A stretch of DNA of 64,000 nt from Cruorifilaria tuberocauda (GCA_013365365.1 JABVXU010000223.1:1-64000), one strand, 5' to 3'; shown: positions 14,201 to 31,512, numbered from the stretch's first letter. Numbers and translations are program-made. Notes: a model not told the origin generated them from the sequence alone.

Positions 14201-14220
14201 ACTGCTATAGCACGTGTTGA
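11213..14220 (+). CDS. three-domain Kunitz-type protein with an unrecognised cysteine-containing C-terminal domain
   Basis: Exons at 11213-11288, 11400-11536, 11855-11959, 12155-12286, 12865-13021, 13269-13333, 13472-13589, 13749-13827 and 14035-14220 join in phase and stop at TGA 14218-14220. Domain 1 (exons 1-2) is canonical, 8-15-7-12-3, with YYYNKEKQRCEPFMYSGC and Leu at P1. Domain 2 (exons 3-4) has spacing 14-16-7-12-3 with RYYYNQKNERCERFWYSGC. Domain 3 (exons 5-6) has 9-15-7-12-3 with RYYYNPETNTCKSFHYTGC and Gln at P1. The remaining four exons (about 150 residues) carry no Kunitz pattern. They contain six spaced cysteines and end in YSTC just before the stop; I do not recognise this region. 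No signal peptide is visible: the first exon opens in frame from an AG at 11211-11212 and holds an internal ATG at 11221. Either a 5' exon is missed, or this is the continuation of the upstream Kunitz gene. A shorter form is possible, stopping at TGA 12343-12345 with AATAAA at 12372. Confidence 0.7.
12372..12377 (+). terminator. possible alternative poly(A) signal inside the second Kunitz model
   Basis: If the donor at 12287 is not used, the frame runs on 19 codons to TGA 12343-12345, and AATAAA follows 26 nt later. This would give a two-domain isoform without the C-terminal region. Confidence 0.35.
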
Positions 14221-17200
14221 TAGTCGTTATCACCATATCAAATCCCTTGGAACACTTTCTTAAAGACTTTCTTTAAAAAAAAGAAATGAAATATTTGTTA
14301 AATAGATTTGATGATTGCATCTGTTAATGAATTTAATGGTGTGAAATTTTGGCTTAGCTAAATTACTTAGCTAATTCTGGTTGACCTGTTTCTCAAGTTT
14401 TATTTTCAGGAATTTAGTTACTCTTTATGAAAAAAAAATTCTTTCCTTATTGAAATTTCATCCATTCACAAATACAGAATCAGTTTTATAATTACATTTT
14501 AACAAATTAAAAAAACAAGGAAAAAGTTGAAGGATTTATTAAATGCATAAAACGCATTTTTATTGAATTACTTTGCTTATATCGATCTCAATGTAAATTT
14601 AAATTATGTAATTTTTATGAATTAAAAGCGAAAATAACAAGTAAAACCACCTGCCATGAGTTTGTATTACAAGGAAAAATATTGTTAAATGGCGGAAGGT
14701 AATATTACTTCGATTGGAATTTGTAATGAGTGAATGGGACATTGCAAGCTTCGTAGTAAAGTGTCCTATTTGTTATAAAAATTACTTTTTTTGCATTGGT
14801 ACTATGTCAACCTGAAATTATTTTATCTTTTATTTCACTTCGTATTTTATATTTGCTTCATTAATTTTCATATAATTATTTTCTTTTGAAATTTCTATTA
14901 TAATTAATCAAGGTTTCAATCAATAAATTAGTATTTATCGCAGTTCTTTATCACAATTATTCCTATTACAATTATTTCTGTTACAACCATTTGTTTAATT
15001 ATATTTTGTAATACTAATAGACGATATTAATTTATTGATTTTCAGACAATTTGAAATCATTTTAATTATTATTGACAGTATCAGTTATTGATGCAAAATA
15101 ATCTTTTTTGATATTTTTTTGCAGAAATTCTATAATGTTTGATTATTTTCTGATTAAGCAGATTGCATCTTTTTTTGATTTAATTCAGTTATTGAAATAA
15201 CTTTACCTTCTCAAACTATAACTTTATTTGTCTTTACTGTTTAATTTGAAAATTAAGTTAAATAAAAAGATGGCGGAGAAGCGTGGACAGAAAATCACTG
15301 GAAGTGAAATATTGCAGGTCACCAGAATGTGATTTTGTGAATTCCTAAGATTTATTAATCTTTTTTGCATTTTCTTTGTTCAATTCTTCTGTTTCTCTTC
15401 GCAGATTACTGAATGATTGAAATAAAATTTGCCAAAAATTTCTTCGAAAATTTTCTTCTTTTTGTTTATTTGAATGAATGTGAATGGATAATTCTGAAGT
15501 GATTTCTGGTATGAAAAATTAATTCTATCAGATCGATTTGGTTAATTTCTAAAACGGAAATCAACGTATCATTCGCCATTTCTTCTTCACCTTTGTCCTT
15601 CAACATCAAGAGCCACTGGGCAACAAATGAATTTTTAGTGGAATTCCTCAACTCATAAGTGAAAGCAAAAAGGAACCGGTTTTTAAAGAAAAGAATTACC
15701 GGAAAATATGAAATTTGCTACTGCTGTTGTTGCTATTGTTGTTGTTGTTGTTATTGTTGTTGTTGATGGTGGTGATAGGACAGGTATCTACCTGTATGTG
15801 TAATATTTAGGATGGATCGTTTCTATAATGGATATTAATGAAAGTCGTGAGAGATGGAAGAAAATGGAAAGGTAAAAATGGATGGATGCATTAATGAGAA
15901 AAATTTTCAGAGATATGTGACAACGATGCGTGGAAAAAGTGTGAAATTCGGAAGTGATGTAAAGAAAAAAAGCAAGTTGAAAAAAAGCTTTGAGAAAAAA
16001 AAAACTTTTTCTAAATATTTCCCAAATTTATAATGATTAATAAATGTGCGATAGGTGAATTGAGAGATCAAATGGACAAATGGAACGGTCATCTGTCCTC
16101 TAATAATAGTGATCAAATAACATGAACGGAGACTTGATTGATACTTTTACTTCTTTCAGTTAGATTTAAATGAAATTTTAAAATTACCGGAAAGATAGAT
16201 TGATTTTTGCTAAGCATTCGTAAAACTTGAAATATGCTTTCAATGTATTCATGGGTTATTGGAATTAATTTTAATGCTTGTTTGCAAGATAATTCCGGAA
16301 ATTTATTTTATACCTTTAAATGAATCATCAAATTATGTTCATAATATTTTCGATGGATCATTTTCCGTAACCGTTATCAGTAAATAAACATTTGCCCTCG
16401 ATTATGAATTTTAATCTGTTATTAAGAAATTTTTGCAGTCTTTAATAATTTATTTATTAATTAAATTTTCAACTGTTTTTTTTGTTCCAATAAATTAAAT
16501 ATCGCATCAGTTTTGTTTTTAATAAGCTGTTTAATTTATCATTTTCAATCAAATATTTTCAGTTTTCTAATCTAAGGTTGGATGACAAATCACAACAAAT
16601 ATTACTAAGATCCCAAAAAAAGTAACAAATTTTATGTTAATCATTTATTCAATTAATTTAATTTAATCAATTTAGCTTTGAAAAATCAGGATAAAAATTA
16701 AATTTTAACTTTCTTATTCGTAATTTTTTACTTATACTTTACTATTAATATAATAATTGATGTAAGTAATGGTAATAGCAAATTGCAATAGCAATGTAGT
16801 AAGTAATATTTGTACAAGGCAGCCAAATCAATTAGTTTTTTATTTGTGTTATCGACCACGTGCTACTATTTTTCATCCTGTTTACTTTTTTTTCTGTTCT
16901 ACAATCTTCCAAGAGATTATTATCGTATAATTTTTTCCTTTGTAATAAACCTGCTTGCTGTTTGTTCACTTGAATCTTTTAATTATAGTCTTTAGAATGG
17001 TTAAATATGTAAGATTAATAGCGGTTATTGTAAATGGTTTGATAAATACTTAATGATTACTGTGTATGTACAGTACTATTTATTAGTGGTAGCTATATTT
17101 TAGTATTAATATTAAATGATATTATTGCTATGATGAATCTTTTTCGTTTATTTACTAGTAGCAGGGATTTAACTATTTTGTAATTATTTTAAAAATTATT

Positions 17201-17765
17201 TCATATTTGAATAACTTCAAGAGTTGAATTAAATTATTCATTCAGACAAAGTCAAAAGCTGTTCAGTTGATCATTATGACTGATATGCTGTTATCATCTG
17301 TATGATATGTCCTGTATAAGCAGTATCGTAATATGATCATCGATTGTGATACGATAAGAACTCTGATAATTCATCGCTGTTCTACTTATTGATGATTAAA
17401 ATATGCTATCTTATTCTTTCGAAATTTTAATTTAATTATTTTAATTATGATTGGCTTTTACATCACGAAATATTGCACACTTTTTGACGAGTAATTGAGA
17501 AATAACTGTTGATAATATTGCTAAATGATATGAGTTCAATTAATAGTATCTATTAGTGGTGATAATAATGATAAGACTGGACGAAATGTTCGTAATCAGA
17601 CGAAGTCTATGTACAGTCATTCGATGTTTGTTTGAATACAATCCATTAATGCTTCTGGTGACCAGCTGCTTATCAGTAGAGGATGATGACATTATCAGTT
17701 AGAATGAGTGAATGATACAGTTTGCTCTTTCATTTATACATTTACGACATCGAAAGGCTGAAGCG
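14221..17765. other. intergenic region without a supported gene
   Basis: About 3.5 kb, very AT-rich. The open frames here (for example 15466-15651 (-), 15907-16116 (-) and 16810-16995 (+)) have no usable splice context and no recognisable composition. The only structured element is the TTG-type repeat at 15720-15766. Confidence 0.6.
15720..15766. repeat. imperfect GTT/TTG microsatellite
   Basis: A run of TTG/GTT triplets broken by CTA and TTA units. It has no open coding context on either strand. Confidence 0.8.
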
Positions 17766-18595
17766 ATGAAATCGTTCTTATCATTCCTCCTTCTCTGCAA
17801 TTTTTGTATTCAATCATTTGTAAGTGAAAACATTTCTACATGAATCGGAATTTCATTTACATTTTTATCAGAATTGAAATTAGTTAAATCAATTAATTAA
17901 GCGTTTAATGATAACAGATGCTAAGTGGAACTCGAATAATCAATGATCGAAGAAGACAAAAGAACATTATTCGACAACTTTATTCATTTGCACTTTTCAA
18001 AATAATTATCAAACTGACAATAAGACTCATTAATTGAGCAAATCTATTTAGCCATGAATGTGACAATATTGCACTATAAGTGAAATTTACTTTAAACTAT
18101 TTTAAGTTATAATTATTAATAAACATTTAGGCAAAAATTAATTATTGAGAACTCGAAGTAATAAATTTTGAAATAGATTAATCGATTCATAGGTATCAGT
18201 CGATTTTAACTTTTAGCACTGAAAATTTATTGCCTACTAGTAGTCGAAATATTAAACATCAGTTGTAATACGAGAATGGAAACCTTATTTTACCTGTAGT
18301 ATTTCAATTACCTCTTCTTTCCCTCTCATCTCGCCTTTCCCGCTAATTAAGTATGAATATTTCGACACAGGAAATTTTCACGATATCTTGTAAATAACTA
18401 ACATTTAAAATTAATGAATTGAAAATTAATTACTTTAATTCACTCAATTTTTTCTCAGCCTTAAATGAATTCGTAGTATTTCAAAGTTTCTATTGTCATA
18501 TTTTGCAGCAGAAAAAGTTGCACCTAAGTGAAATCGTTGAGTTAACATTAGAAATGTCACCAGAACTGTACATTCAAATTAATGATGGCCTTTGA
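17766..18595 (+). CDS. small putative secreted peptide (two exons)
   Basis: Exon 1 (17766-17819) is ATG plus 17 codons encoding a textbook signal peptide, MKSFLSFLLLCNFCIQSF, followed by a strong GTAAGT donor in phase 0. Two downstream acceptors fit in phase 0. One is a strong TTTTGCAG acceptor before 18509-18595, which gives QKKLHLSEIVELTLEMSPEL and ends INDGL before TGA. The other is at 17918-18037, giving a basic sequence (GTRIINDRRRQKNIIRQLY) ending at TGA 18035-18037 with AATAAA at 18118. Both mature products are short (28 and 39 residues) and match no family I know. The 17918 product has a run of three Arg that could be a processing site. The two ends may be alternative isoforms. The signal peptide plus donor is good evidence; the second exon choice is uncertain. 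Confidence 0.42.
18118..18123 (+). terminator. possible poly(A) signal for the short isoform of the small secreted gene
   Basis: AATAAA lies 81 nt after the TGA at 18037. It supports the 17918 exon as a real terminal exon. Confidence 0.3.
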
Positions 18596-19255
18596 CCTCA
18601 TAAGCACCTGAAGAATTGTTTGAATAATGGAAACATTTCTGTTCATATATATATGTTCACATATATAACATAAATATGTTATTGTGAACTCTCAGAGATA
18701 TTCATTTTCTCTAACCAACATTTTTTATATTAGTTATATTTAATTAGCAAAGTATCATTAAGTGTTTTAATATGTCAACTATAGCACTTTAGATTGAAAG
18801 GTAAATTATGGGAATTTTCATCAACCTGAATAATGCTTCACAGCATTAGCAAATATTCTGCTAAGGTATTAAATCTTGAAACTTGAAATAGCCTAGAAGA
18901 ATTCAATATGTTTTATCGACCGCATTAAATTTTATACCTTTTTTGGTACATTTCGTTGGTATTTCTTCTTTTCAATGCGTGAAAATTTCAAATCACTTTA
19001 ATTAATATATCAAAAATTAAATTTCAACTTTTTTCTTGCTCTTAGTAATTTCAAATTATATGCAATCATTTTTGTAATGTACAGTTTTATCTGACTGAAA
19101 TTTCAAAACTTGTAAGAAACTTGTAGTTCCCTTCGTCAAAATAATCATCTGGTTGTTGTTCATTTACTTATGATCAGAGAGTACATTTAATATTTTTGAT
19201 GATAGTAAATTACAGTAGATACGGAAATTACTTAATGAAGAGAATAGAGAGAGAG

Positions 19256-19271
19256 AGAGAGAGAGAGAGAC
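19256..19271. repeat. (GA)n microsatellite
   Basis: Uninterrupted GA dinucleotides in non-coding DNA. Confidence 0.85.
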
Positions 19272-19454
19272 AGGTATGAAAGAAGAAGCTATTCAATAAT
19301 GAATTATTTGTACAAGTAGAGTGAAACAATTTGACAGGGTGAGATTAATTGCATGTAATGCCAAATATTACAATTATAGCCATTACGTCTAGTCTTTTGT
19401 GCATTTTGACATTTTGACATTTCATTCACTCACTTAATTCCTTTCATCAAAGTA

Positions 19455-19492
19455 GAGTAAGCTAAGAATTTTCCGGAAGTACTGCTATAATA
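19455..19492 (+). repeat. 38-bp dispersed repeat, copy 1
   Basis: GAGTAAGCTAAGAATTTTCC continues into GGAAGTACTGCTATAATA. The same 38 bases, with one G/A difference, recur at 20493-20530 in the same orientation. The two copies are separated by about 1 kb. Confidence 0.8.
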
Positions 19493-20492
19493 AAATGAAT
19501 TATCATATTTATATTAAGTAAGGAACAAATTTCGACAAATAAACGAAAATCTTTTCAAAGTTTAATGGAATGGTTTCGAATCAATTTAAGTAATTGTTCT
19601 ACTTGTTAGATTATCTTACTTAACTCTCTGCTACTTTGACTTTCTTATTATGAATATTTCAGAATTCGCTAGTTCTCAAAACTTTGAACATATTAGAAAG
19701 AGTCGAGTAAGACTTTCGTTTTTGATGTCGAAGGCATTTTAATTAATTAATTATTTAAAGCAATTAAATTTACTGCATCATAAATATTCATTCATTCTTA
19801 TTTCTCTTTGTCAAGCTTAACTTTTAAAATTAAGTAATAGATTTGATAAAAATATAATTTATTGCTGAAAAATGTGGAGAAATATGAAAAAAACACATGA
19901 TAAAAGTAAAAATATCTCAGAAATGATGAGAGTATCCGTGAAATTTTCAAAGTAATTCAATTTGATAGAATATTTATTATCATTTCGAATGATTTTTTAC
20001 AATTTAATCAAATCATAACTGATATAATCAATCAATTCTTCATTTGTAAATTTTCATAACAAACTATTTCTTTCGGAAATTGATATGACATTTCTTGAAG
20101 GACATTTATCAGAAGGAAAGATAGGGAATGAGCGCCCACACATTTTACTGTTACCATAAAGTAAACATTCCTTCACAGTTTGTTGAAAATTGATTTTTTG
20201 ATGATTAGAAAGGAAAGAATTGGGAATATTTGTCAGTAAGATTAACAATCAATACTTCTCGATAGCAACTTAACCATATTTTAACTTTCCCTGTTAAGAT
20301 CATTAAGAATTGTCGCAAATTATACTGGTTGGATTTTTACTTATCATTTATATTTCCATTGATTTGAATTAACCTCAGTTCAATAGTTAACCTATTATTT
20401 TGTATCATTTATTGAAACTTAATTAAAGATATTTTAATATTTTGAGTGTATAAATTGTTGATTAATTAATAAAGTCATTAATGTGAAAATAA

Positions 20493-20530
20493 GAGTAAGC
20501 TAAGAATTTTCCGGAAGTACTACTATAATA
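20493..20530 (+). repeat. 38-bp dispersed repeat, copy 2
   Basis: Second copy of the element at 19455-19492, differing at one position. It directly abuts the open-frame island at 20529-20801. Confidence 0.8.
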
Positions 20531-20801
20531 CAAAAGTTTATATTATGCAAATAGCCACTACGATGACCTTAGTGAACATATAGAAGCATATAGACGTACT
20601 TCAATTACTTCCATTCTCTCACGACACCCTGGTGGTATTTCGGTACCATCTTATCCGGTAAACATAGCGATAAGAACCCTTCGGTTCCTGAAGTATACCC
20701 TTCTCAAAATTATTCTTCCACAAATCTTGAAGTTAAAGTATTTCTTCCAATTAACTACGAGCTTGTTTATCGTCTATGTTTTGAACAAATTGATTAAGTG
20801 A
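20529..20801 (+). other. GC-richer island with two overlapping open frames, possible exon or gene remnant
   Basis: One frame is open for 90 codons from TAC 20529 to TGA 20799-20801. Its first part reads like coding sequence (YYANSHYDDLSEHIEAYRRT, then SRHPGGISVPSYP) up to a possible GTAAAC donor. A second frame is open for 67 codons from ACG 20594 to TAA 20795-20797 and includes NPSVPEVYPSQNYSS and INYELVYRLCFEQID. Neither has an in-frame ATG, so a start-based ORF search misses them. The base composition is clearly less AT-rich than its surroundings. It could be a terminal exon of an unseen gene, a frameshifted remnant, or chance. No family is recognised. Confidence 0.25.
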
Positions 20802-22228
20802 GTTTATGGAGTTACAGTATTTCAACAATGTGAAATGTTTTGAGAGAGACAATATCATCACTCAGTTTCTGTTGTTATTTTTTCTTGAAAACAAAATGAA
20901 ATGAATAACAATAATAACTTCTAGTTTCGCTTACCTAAGCTAAGGCTTAACAAAATCATACCTTTCAACTATTCCAATCCATCGTTTTCATTAACTATGA
21001 AGATTTTACGACTATTTCAAATAATTTATTTTTCTAGCTAATAAATTTGCTAATTAATTTAAATTTCATAGTCTGCACCTCCTTTAATAGACATCCTTTC
21101 TGTATTGAGAAAAAGACGGAACAAGTGTCAAACTTGTATCAGCTCAAACTTAATTCATACTTTTTACTAATTTATGAGTTTATTTTATCGATAGCGTTAT
21201 GATCCATCAAATCAAGCAACAACTAATTTGTTCTGCACTTGACCGATAATAAAAATTTCAATCGTTTCAATCATTTCTACGTAAATTTCATAATTGTTGA
21301 AAGTAATTTAATAAAATATTACGCTGCATAAAGATTTAATTAATTAAAATCTCATTTAAATTAAAAAGAAAACCACAAAATTTAATAAATTATCCAACCT
21401 AAATTCAAAAGAAAAATAAGGAAAATATCGAAAATACGTCTACATGTACTATCTACCTGTAGATTAATTGTAAAATTCGAAATACGTAATGAAAAGGACT
21501 AACTTTCCGACAGTTTTGTTTACCTACTTTACTTCCTCTTCTCTACTGATATTGCCCTATTTACAATGACTATTCCTATTTAAATCAAAAAAAAAAAATT
21601 CAAACATTACCTTAACTTTTCTTTTGGATGTATAATCATGAAATTATTTCTATGTTATTATAATGCACTGCTGGTCATCATTATTTTTAATTACTCTAAG
21701 AATATATAAGTGAGCTAAATGAGTGTAGAATAATTTACATGAACTGTTTTTGTTAACATTAAAAACAATGAATGTTGTTGATGAGTGGAAGCAAAAATGA
21801 TGAAAAGTATGATATTTTTATTTATTATATAAATTTCCAATTCTTTTTATTGAATAACTATGAGGTAATAAGAAGTAAGGAATATATTCTTCAACAGTTA
21901 TATATAAGATAAATTTTTCTCACTACTGGTAAAAATCTATAATATATGTATTGTTAACGGCGAAGTTTCATTAATTAATTTTGAGGTATTTCATTAATTA
22001 GTCATTATCAAATTTAAATTTAATTAATCTTTTCTATTAAATTTTTTTTTGTTTTAAAATTATCAAATTGAATGACAGACAATTCTGATGTGAGGGAAAT
22101 TTCGAAGACATCTTATTTGGGCGGTACCGTCAAACTCTTTCTACCAATTGTCAACTGCTCCTCCCTTCAATCTTTCATTTATCACACAAATCTATCATCA
22201 ATGTCATGTCACTTAACAATCATTTACT

Positions 22229-22229
<1 letters not shown>

Positions 22230-22261
<32 letters not shown>

Positions 22262-22262
22262 T
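22230..22262. repeat. (TC)n microsatellite
   Basis: Nearly pure CT/TC dinucleotides. The open frame across it (22072-22329) gives a Ser-Leu run that is an artefact of the repeat. Confidence 0.85.
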
Positions 22263-22516
22263 CTTTGATAATCATTACTCCATTTTATCATATCTTTTCC
22301 TTTTCAAACTTCTCTTCGTTTATCATTAATTAAGAGGAAAATAAGAAGCTAAAGATAAATATTGATTTGAATTAGCTTGGAATCAAAAAAAAAATTAGCC
22401 ATATTTTTTTTTACCATTAATTAATTAAAATGATAAAAAATTTTATATGATAATTGTAAAGCTTTTTGGAATGCTTCAATAACAGTTTATTTCCTTCCTC
22501 TTATTAACATCGATGA

Positions 22517-22517
22517 A

Positions 22518-22548
<31 letters not shown>

Positions 22549-22563
22549 AAGAGAAAGAGAAAG
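22517..22563. repeat. (GA)n microsatellite, imperfect
   Basis: GA dinucleotides grading into GAGAAA units, about 250 bp downstream of the complementary (TC)n tract at 22230. Confidence 0.85.
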
Positions 22564-24340
22564 GCGAAATGCTAAACTAGCTAATTGTCAACGATGTCCC
22601 TTTTTCAATGTTTGTTTAACTACAAAAGCGAAGTACTGATGGCAATAGTTTGGATGGATTTTCAGCCATCCGATCTTTCCGATCCTTTTTCTCTTCCATT
22701 CCATACCTAATATTCCGACCTTCCATCCATCCAAGCTTTCAATCTCCTGGCAGCATTGTATGAAATTTCCTTATTTACACAGCAAATTTTTCGATTAATT
22801 ATTTGGGCAGCTGTTACAGTTTATTATCAGACGTCAAAAATTGTTTTGAACGTTTGTTTTGAATTATATCGTTCATTTGAATTATTGGATTGGAAGAAAA
22901 TCATTGCTAATCTTCCAGCATTACTAAACTTGCTCATATTTAAATTACTCTTCCAGTGATTTAGCATGCTTTGTTTATTGGTTTTTAGAATTTTTCTAAA
23001 TTTAACTTTGCAAATTTTAAAATTTAACCAAGTTTCACTTTTCATCTTTTACTTGCATTATATGTCTGTGATGACAATACACTGCGAATTTTTCACGCTT
23101 TAAAATGACTCCGAAAATACTACAAAGTGTAATATAAATAATTTTCAGGATAACAGATTAGCAAGATTTCCAGTTTGAATAGCAAACAGTGCAAACTGCA
23201 TATCACATGCCAAATGTTAAATGTTTGACGAAGGATCGATGATCATTTTTCGTTATTGAATTTAAGAGTTTATAGATTAATCAACTCATAGCTGTTTTTC
23301 TTGTTTACCATAATGAGTTAATTAATAAGTCTTCCGTTCATCGTTAGTTACATGTCTACTTGTTTTTTTTTCTTTTTACTTAAAGTGATCATTTAGTAAT
23401 TTTGTTCGCTGTATTCTTTTAAATACTAATTTTTTTTTTAATTTGAAACTAAAAGCTGTGTAATTTTCTCTACTCGTAGTTCCGATTTTTCTGAGAAATT
23501 TGCTTCTATCAATCTTGAAATTCACTTCCATTCCCGTAAAATTTCTATTTCTGTAAAACACAGTCGGTCTAAGTTTCACTTAAAAATCTCATTTCTTAGC
23601 TTATCCATCGCAATTTTTCAATTTATTGGAGAAAAAAGGAATCGATATTACTCACTCCAAACATCAAAGAACAAATATTTGAATTGGTTATGACAAAATG
23701 GTATCTCATTTATACATTTGTGTAGCGGAAGGTGAGAAATGAATGTGGAATTAAAAACAAAAACCATTATAAGCTGTGTGAGCTTTTTGTCGCTTAATTT
23801 AGTCAAAGTGATTATATTAATTCTCGAAATTAATTTTTTCTAATTTTTATTGGTAAACAATTGTATTTCTTCGTCTGTTTACAGGAGCATATCTAAAAGT
23901 TCGACAGAATTCTATTTATCAAGTACGGAAAATTATTTGAATTTAATAAGAACAGAGTTACAATAGGAGGATAACAGTTTTTGAGTTTACTTTTTGTTTA
24001 GGAAAAGAAAAAAAAGTAAAAGCTTGAAAATTTTTTCTAAAATTTAGAAATAAAAGTAATGAGATTATTTGGTCATGCAATTTTATTTTGAAATTAACTC
24101 ATCATTTTACACATTACCTTCTCTCTAACTGTTAAAAAAGTCAGATAGCTTAACAGATCTGCTACTTACCTGTACTTTCTTGTGCTTTTACTTATATTTT
24201 AAGTGATCAAAAAAGTCAAAGATCCATTTATTGATCAATAAATATAACACACAGTGAAGTATTGCTATTCACTGAATTCCAATCAAAAATTGTAGGTTAC
24301 CGTATTTTCGTTAAATGAGAGTGTGTATTTGTGTTGTTCA

Positions 24341-24381
24341 TGTATGTATGTGTGTGTGTGTGTGTCTGTCTGTGTGTATGT
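24341..24381. repeat. (GT)n microsatellite, imperfect
   Basis: TGTATG then a TG run then TCTG units, in non-coding DNA. Confidence 0.85.
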
Positions 24382-26207
24382 GAAAGTATCTGCAAAGCGG
24401 TCTTTTCAAATCGTTCAACTACAGATTTTGATGAATCATTCGAGAAAGTTCCTTTCTAGTAATCTTAAACGAGAACATAATGTAGAACTAGTTGGTGCAG
24501 TTGCTCTCTTCATACCTCACCACTGTCACCAGTCATCTCAGTGATCCTCCCGGTACTACCGGTAGAAGAAAGCTATATGCTTTCCAACTACCTGTACGTA
24601 TGTGTCTGTCTGTACCACTCATTCCTTCTTTCTCACTAGCTTTATTAGCTGTACAAATAGGAAGGACTAAGGTAGGCGCAGTGGGACACTTTCACAAATG
24701 ACGACAGCTCTATCACATAAAAGCTTTTCTATCTGATATCGTCTGTCAACTCATTCTGTTTTATTGGTATGTCATTCAGATTTGGCAAATTTGAAATGAT
24801 ATTAAGCTTATTCAGCAAATTGGAAATATTTCACTTCATGTTTTAATTTTAGAACTTAATTTAGAACTTAAACTTTACGCGTGATTTCTCATAGTTAGTT
24901 ATTTCTTCTATCATTTTTTAATTAGAAATAATTGGGTGCTAAAGGAACATTTATGATTTCATATAATGATTGAGCCACTGCTCACTTTTCCTTCATTTCA
25001 CTAATTTATTTCAGGCATTTGAAATTCTCTTAAATGTAGTGAAAAACCACGTGTTTTCTGGTCATCATATTTTCCAGACATTCCATAAAGAATTCATAAA
25101 AAGGGTAAATATTTGATAGCGGTTTCAATTTGCTATGTTCTGTTTATTCATCAATTCAGCATCAGAAACTGATCAAATGATAATATTGACATTTCACGTC
25201 TGTCCGTATTTGCTTTTTACGTATTGACGTTTTCAAGTAACTAAATTATTGATTCTTATCAGATTCAAAACGTTATTGGAGAAAAAATCATTCGCGAAAT
25301 CGATATTGCTTAAATATCATATTTTCTTAATGATTGGCTTGAATTATTTTGATTTAGCAATTTCTTCTCTTGCTGAACATTCCTTATCTCTTATTTTCAA
25401 ATTAGAATGAACTTGGATTATTTGATTTTGAAGACATGGTGTCATAATGTGAAATTTTAAATCATTAAAAAAATATTCGAAAATTTCAAATCATATATTC
25501 ACTCATACAGTGCACAATTTTTTTGACCTGTAGTTTTGTGTGTATACATTGAACATTTAAAAGCAATTTATACTTCTTAATTTATATTGCTTACTTTATA
25601 AATAAATTGTGTCATTTAAAATGATCAAGTAAAAAATTGGAAAAATCTTTTTTACTTCTAATACTTGTTTTTATTATTATTTTATTAAGAAAAGAAAAAA
25701 AAATCACAGTGAAATAATTATTCCGGCGAGGTGGATTGAATAAAAATGACACGGATACGGTATTAAAATGATGCCTTTTTTTTCTTTTTTCGCAATATAA
25801 TTCTTCCGTCAAACTACCTCTCTCATTTTACTTCTTTCTTTTTCTCTTCCCTATCTTTTCTTCCTTCCTTTTATTGAAACTGACAATAATAGAAGGGAGA
25901 GAGAAAAGTAGTACTTACAATACAAAATGCATCATAAAGTTATATGCCCATTATTGAAAGGATGCAAAATGGTATTTATAACATTGGATTCTGTTATCGG
26001 AACGGTACGATAAGACTTTTGTCGTAGCTTTTTTGATTTTTACTTTTTGCTTTTGCCATAATGAAATTTCTTAATATAGCCATTAGATAATAACTAAGTT
26101 AAAAGTATTTAATTTTTAACGAAATTTCTTTTCTACTACGTTTCGCTTTTTTTCGTTTCTTTTCATTTCATATAAGATGAATTTAAAGATATTTTGTAGA
26201 ACTTTAG

Positions 26208-31512
<5,305 letters not shown>

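Larger units (their letters stand above)
20802..26207. other. intergenic region upstream of the forkhead gene
   Basis: About 5.4 kb without an exon chain. It holds three microsatellites and a less AT-rich stretch at 24480-24720 around a CTACCGGTAG palindrome. It should contain the promoter and 5' exon(s) of pha-4. One weak candidate for a first exon is ATG 25927 to a GT at 25972, 15 codons in phase 0 with the exon at 26208, but nothing else supports it. Confidence 0.5.

Noticed and set aside
22072..22329. 85-codon open frame with a Ser-Leu repeat
   Set aside because: The repeat is the translation of a (TC)n microsatellite; no splice or start context supports it.
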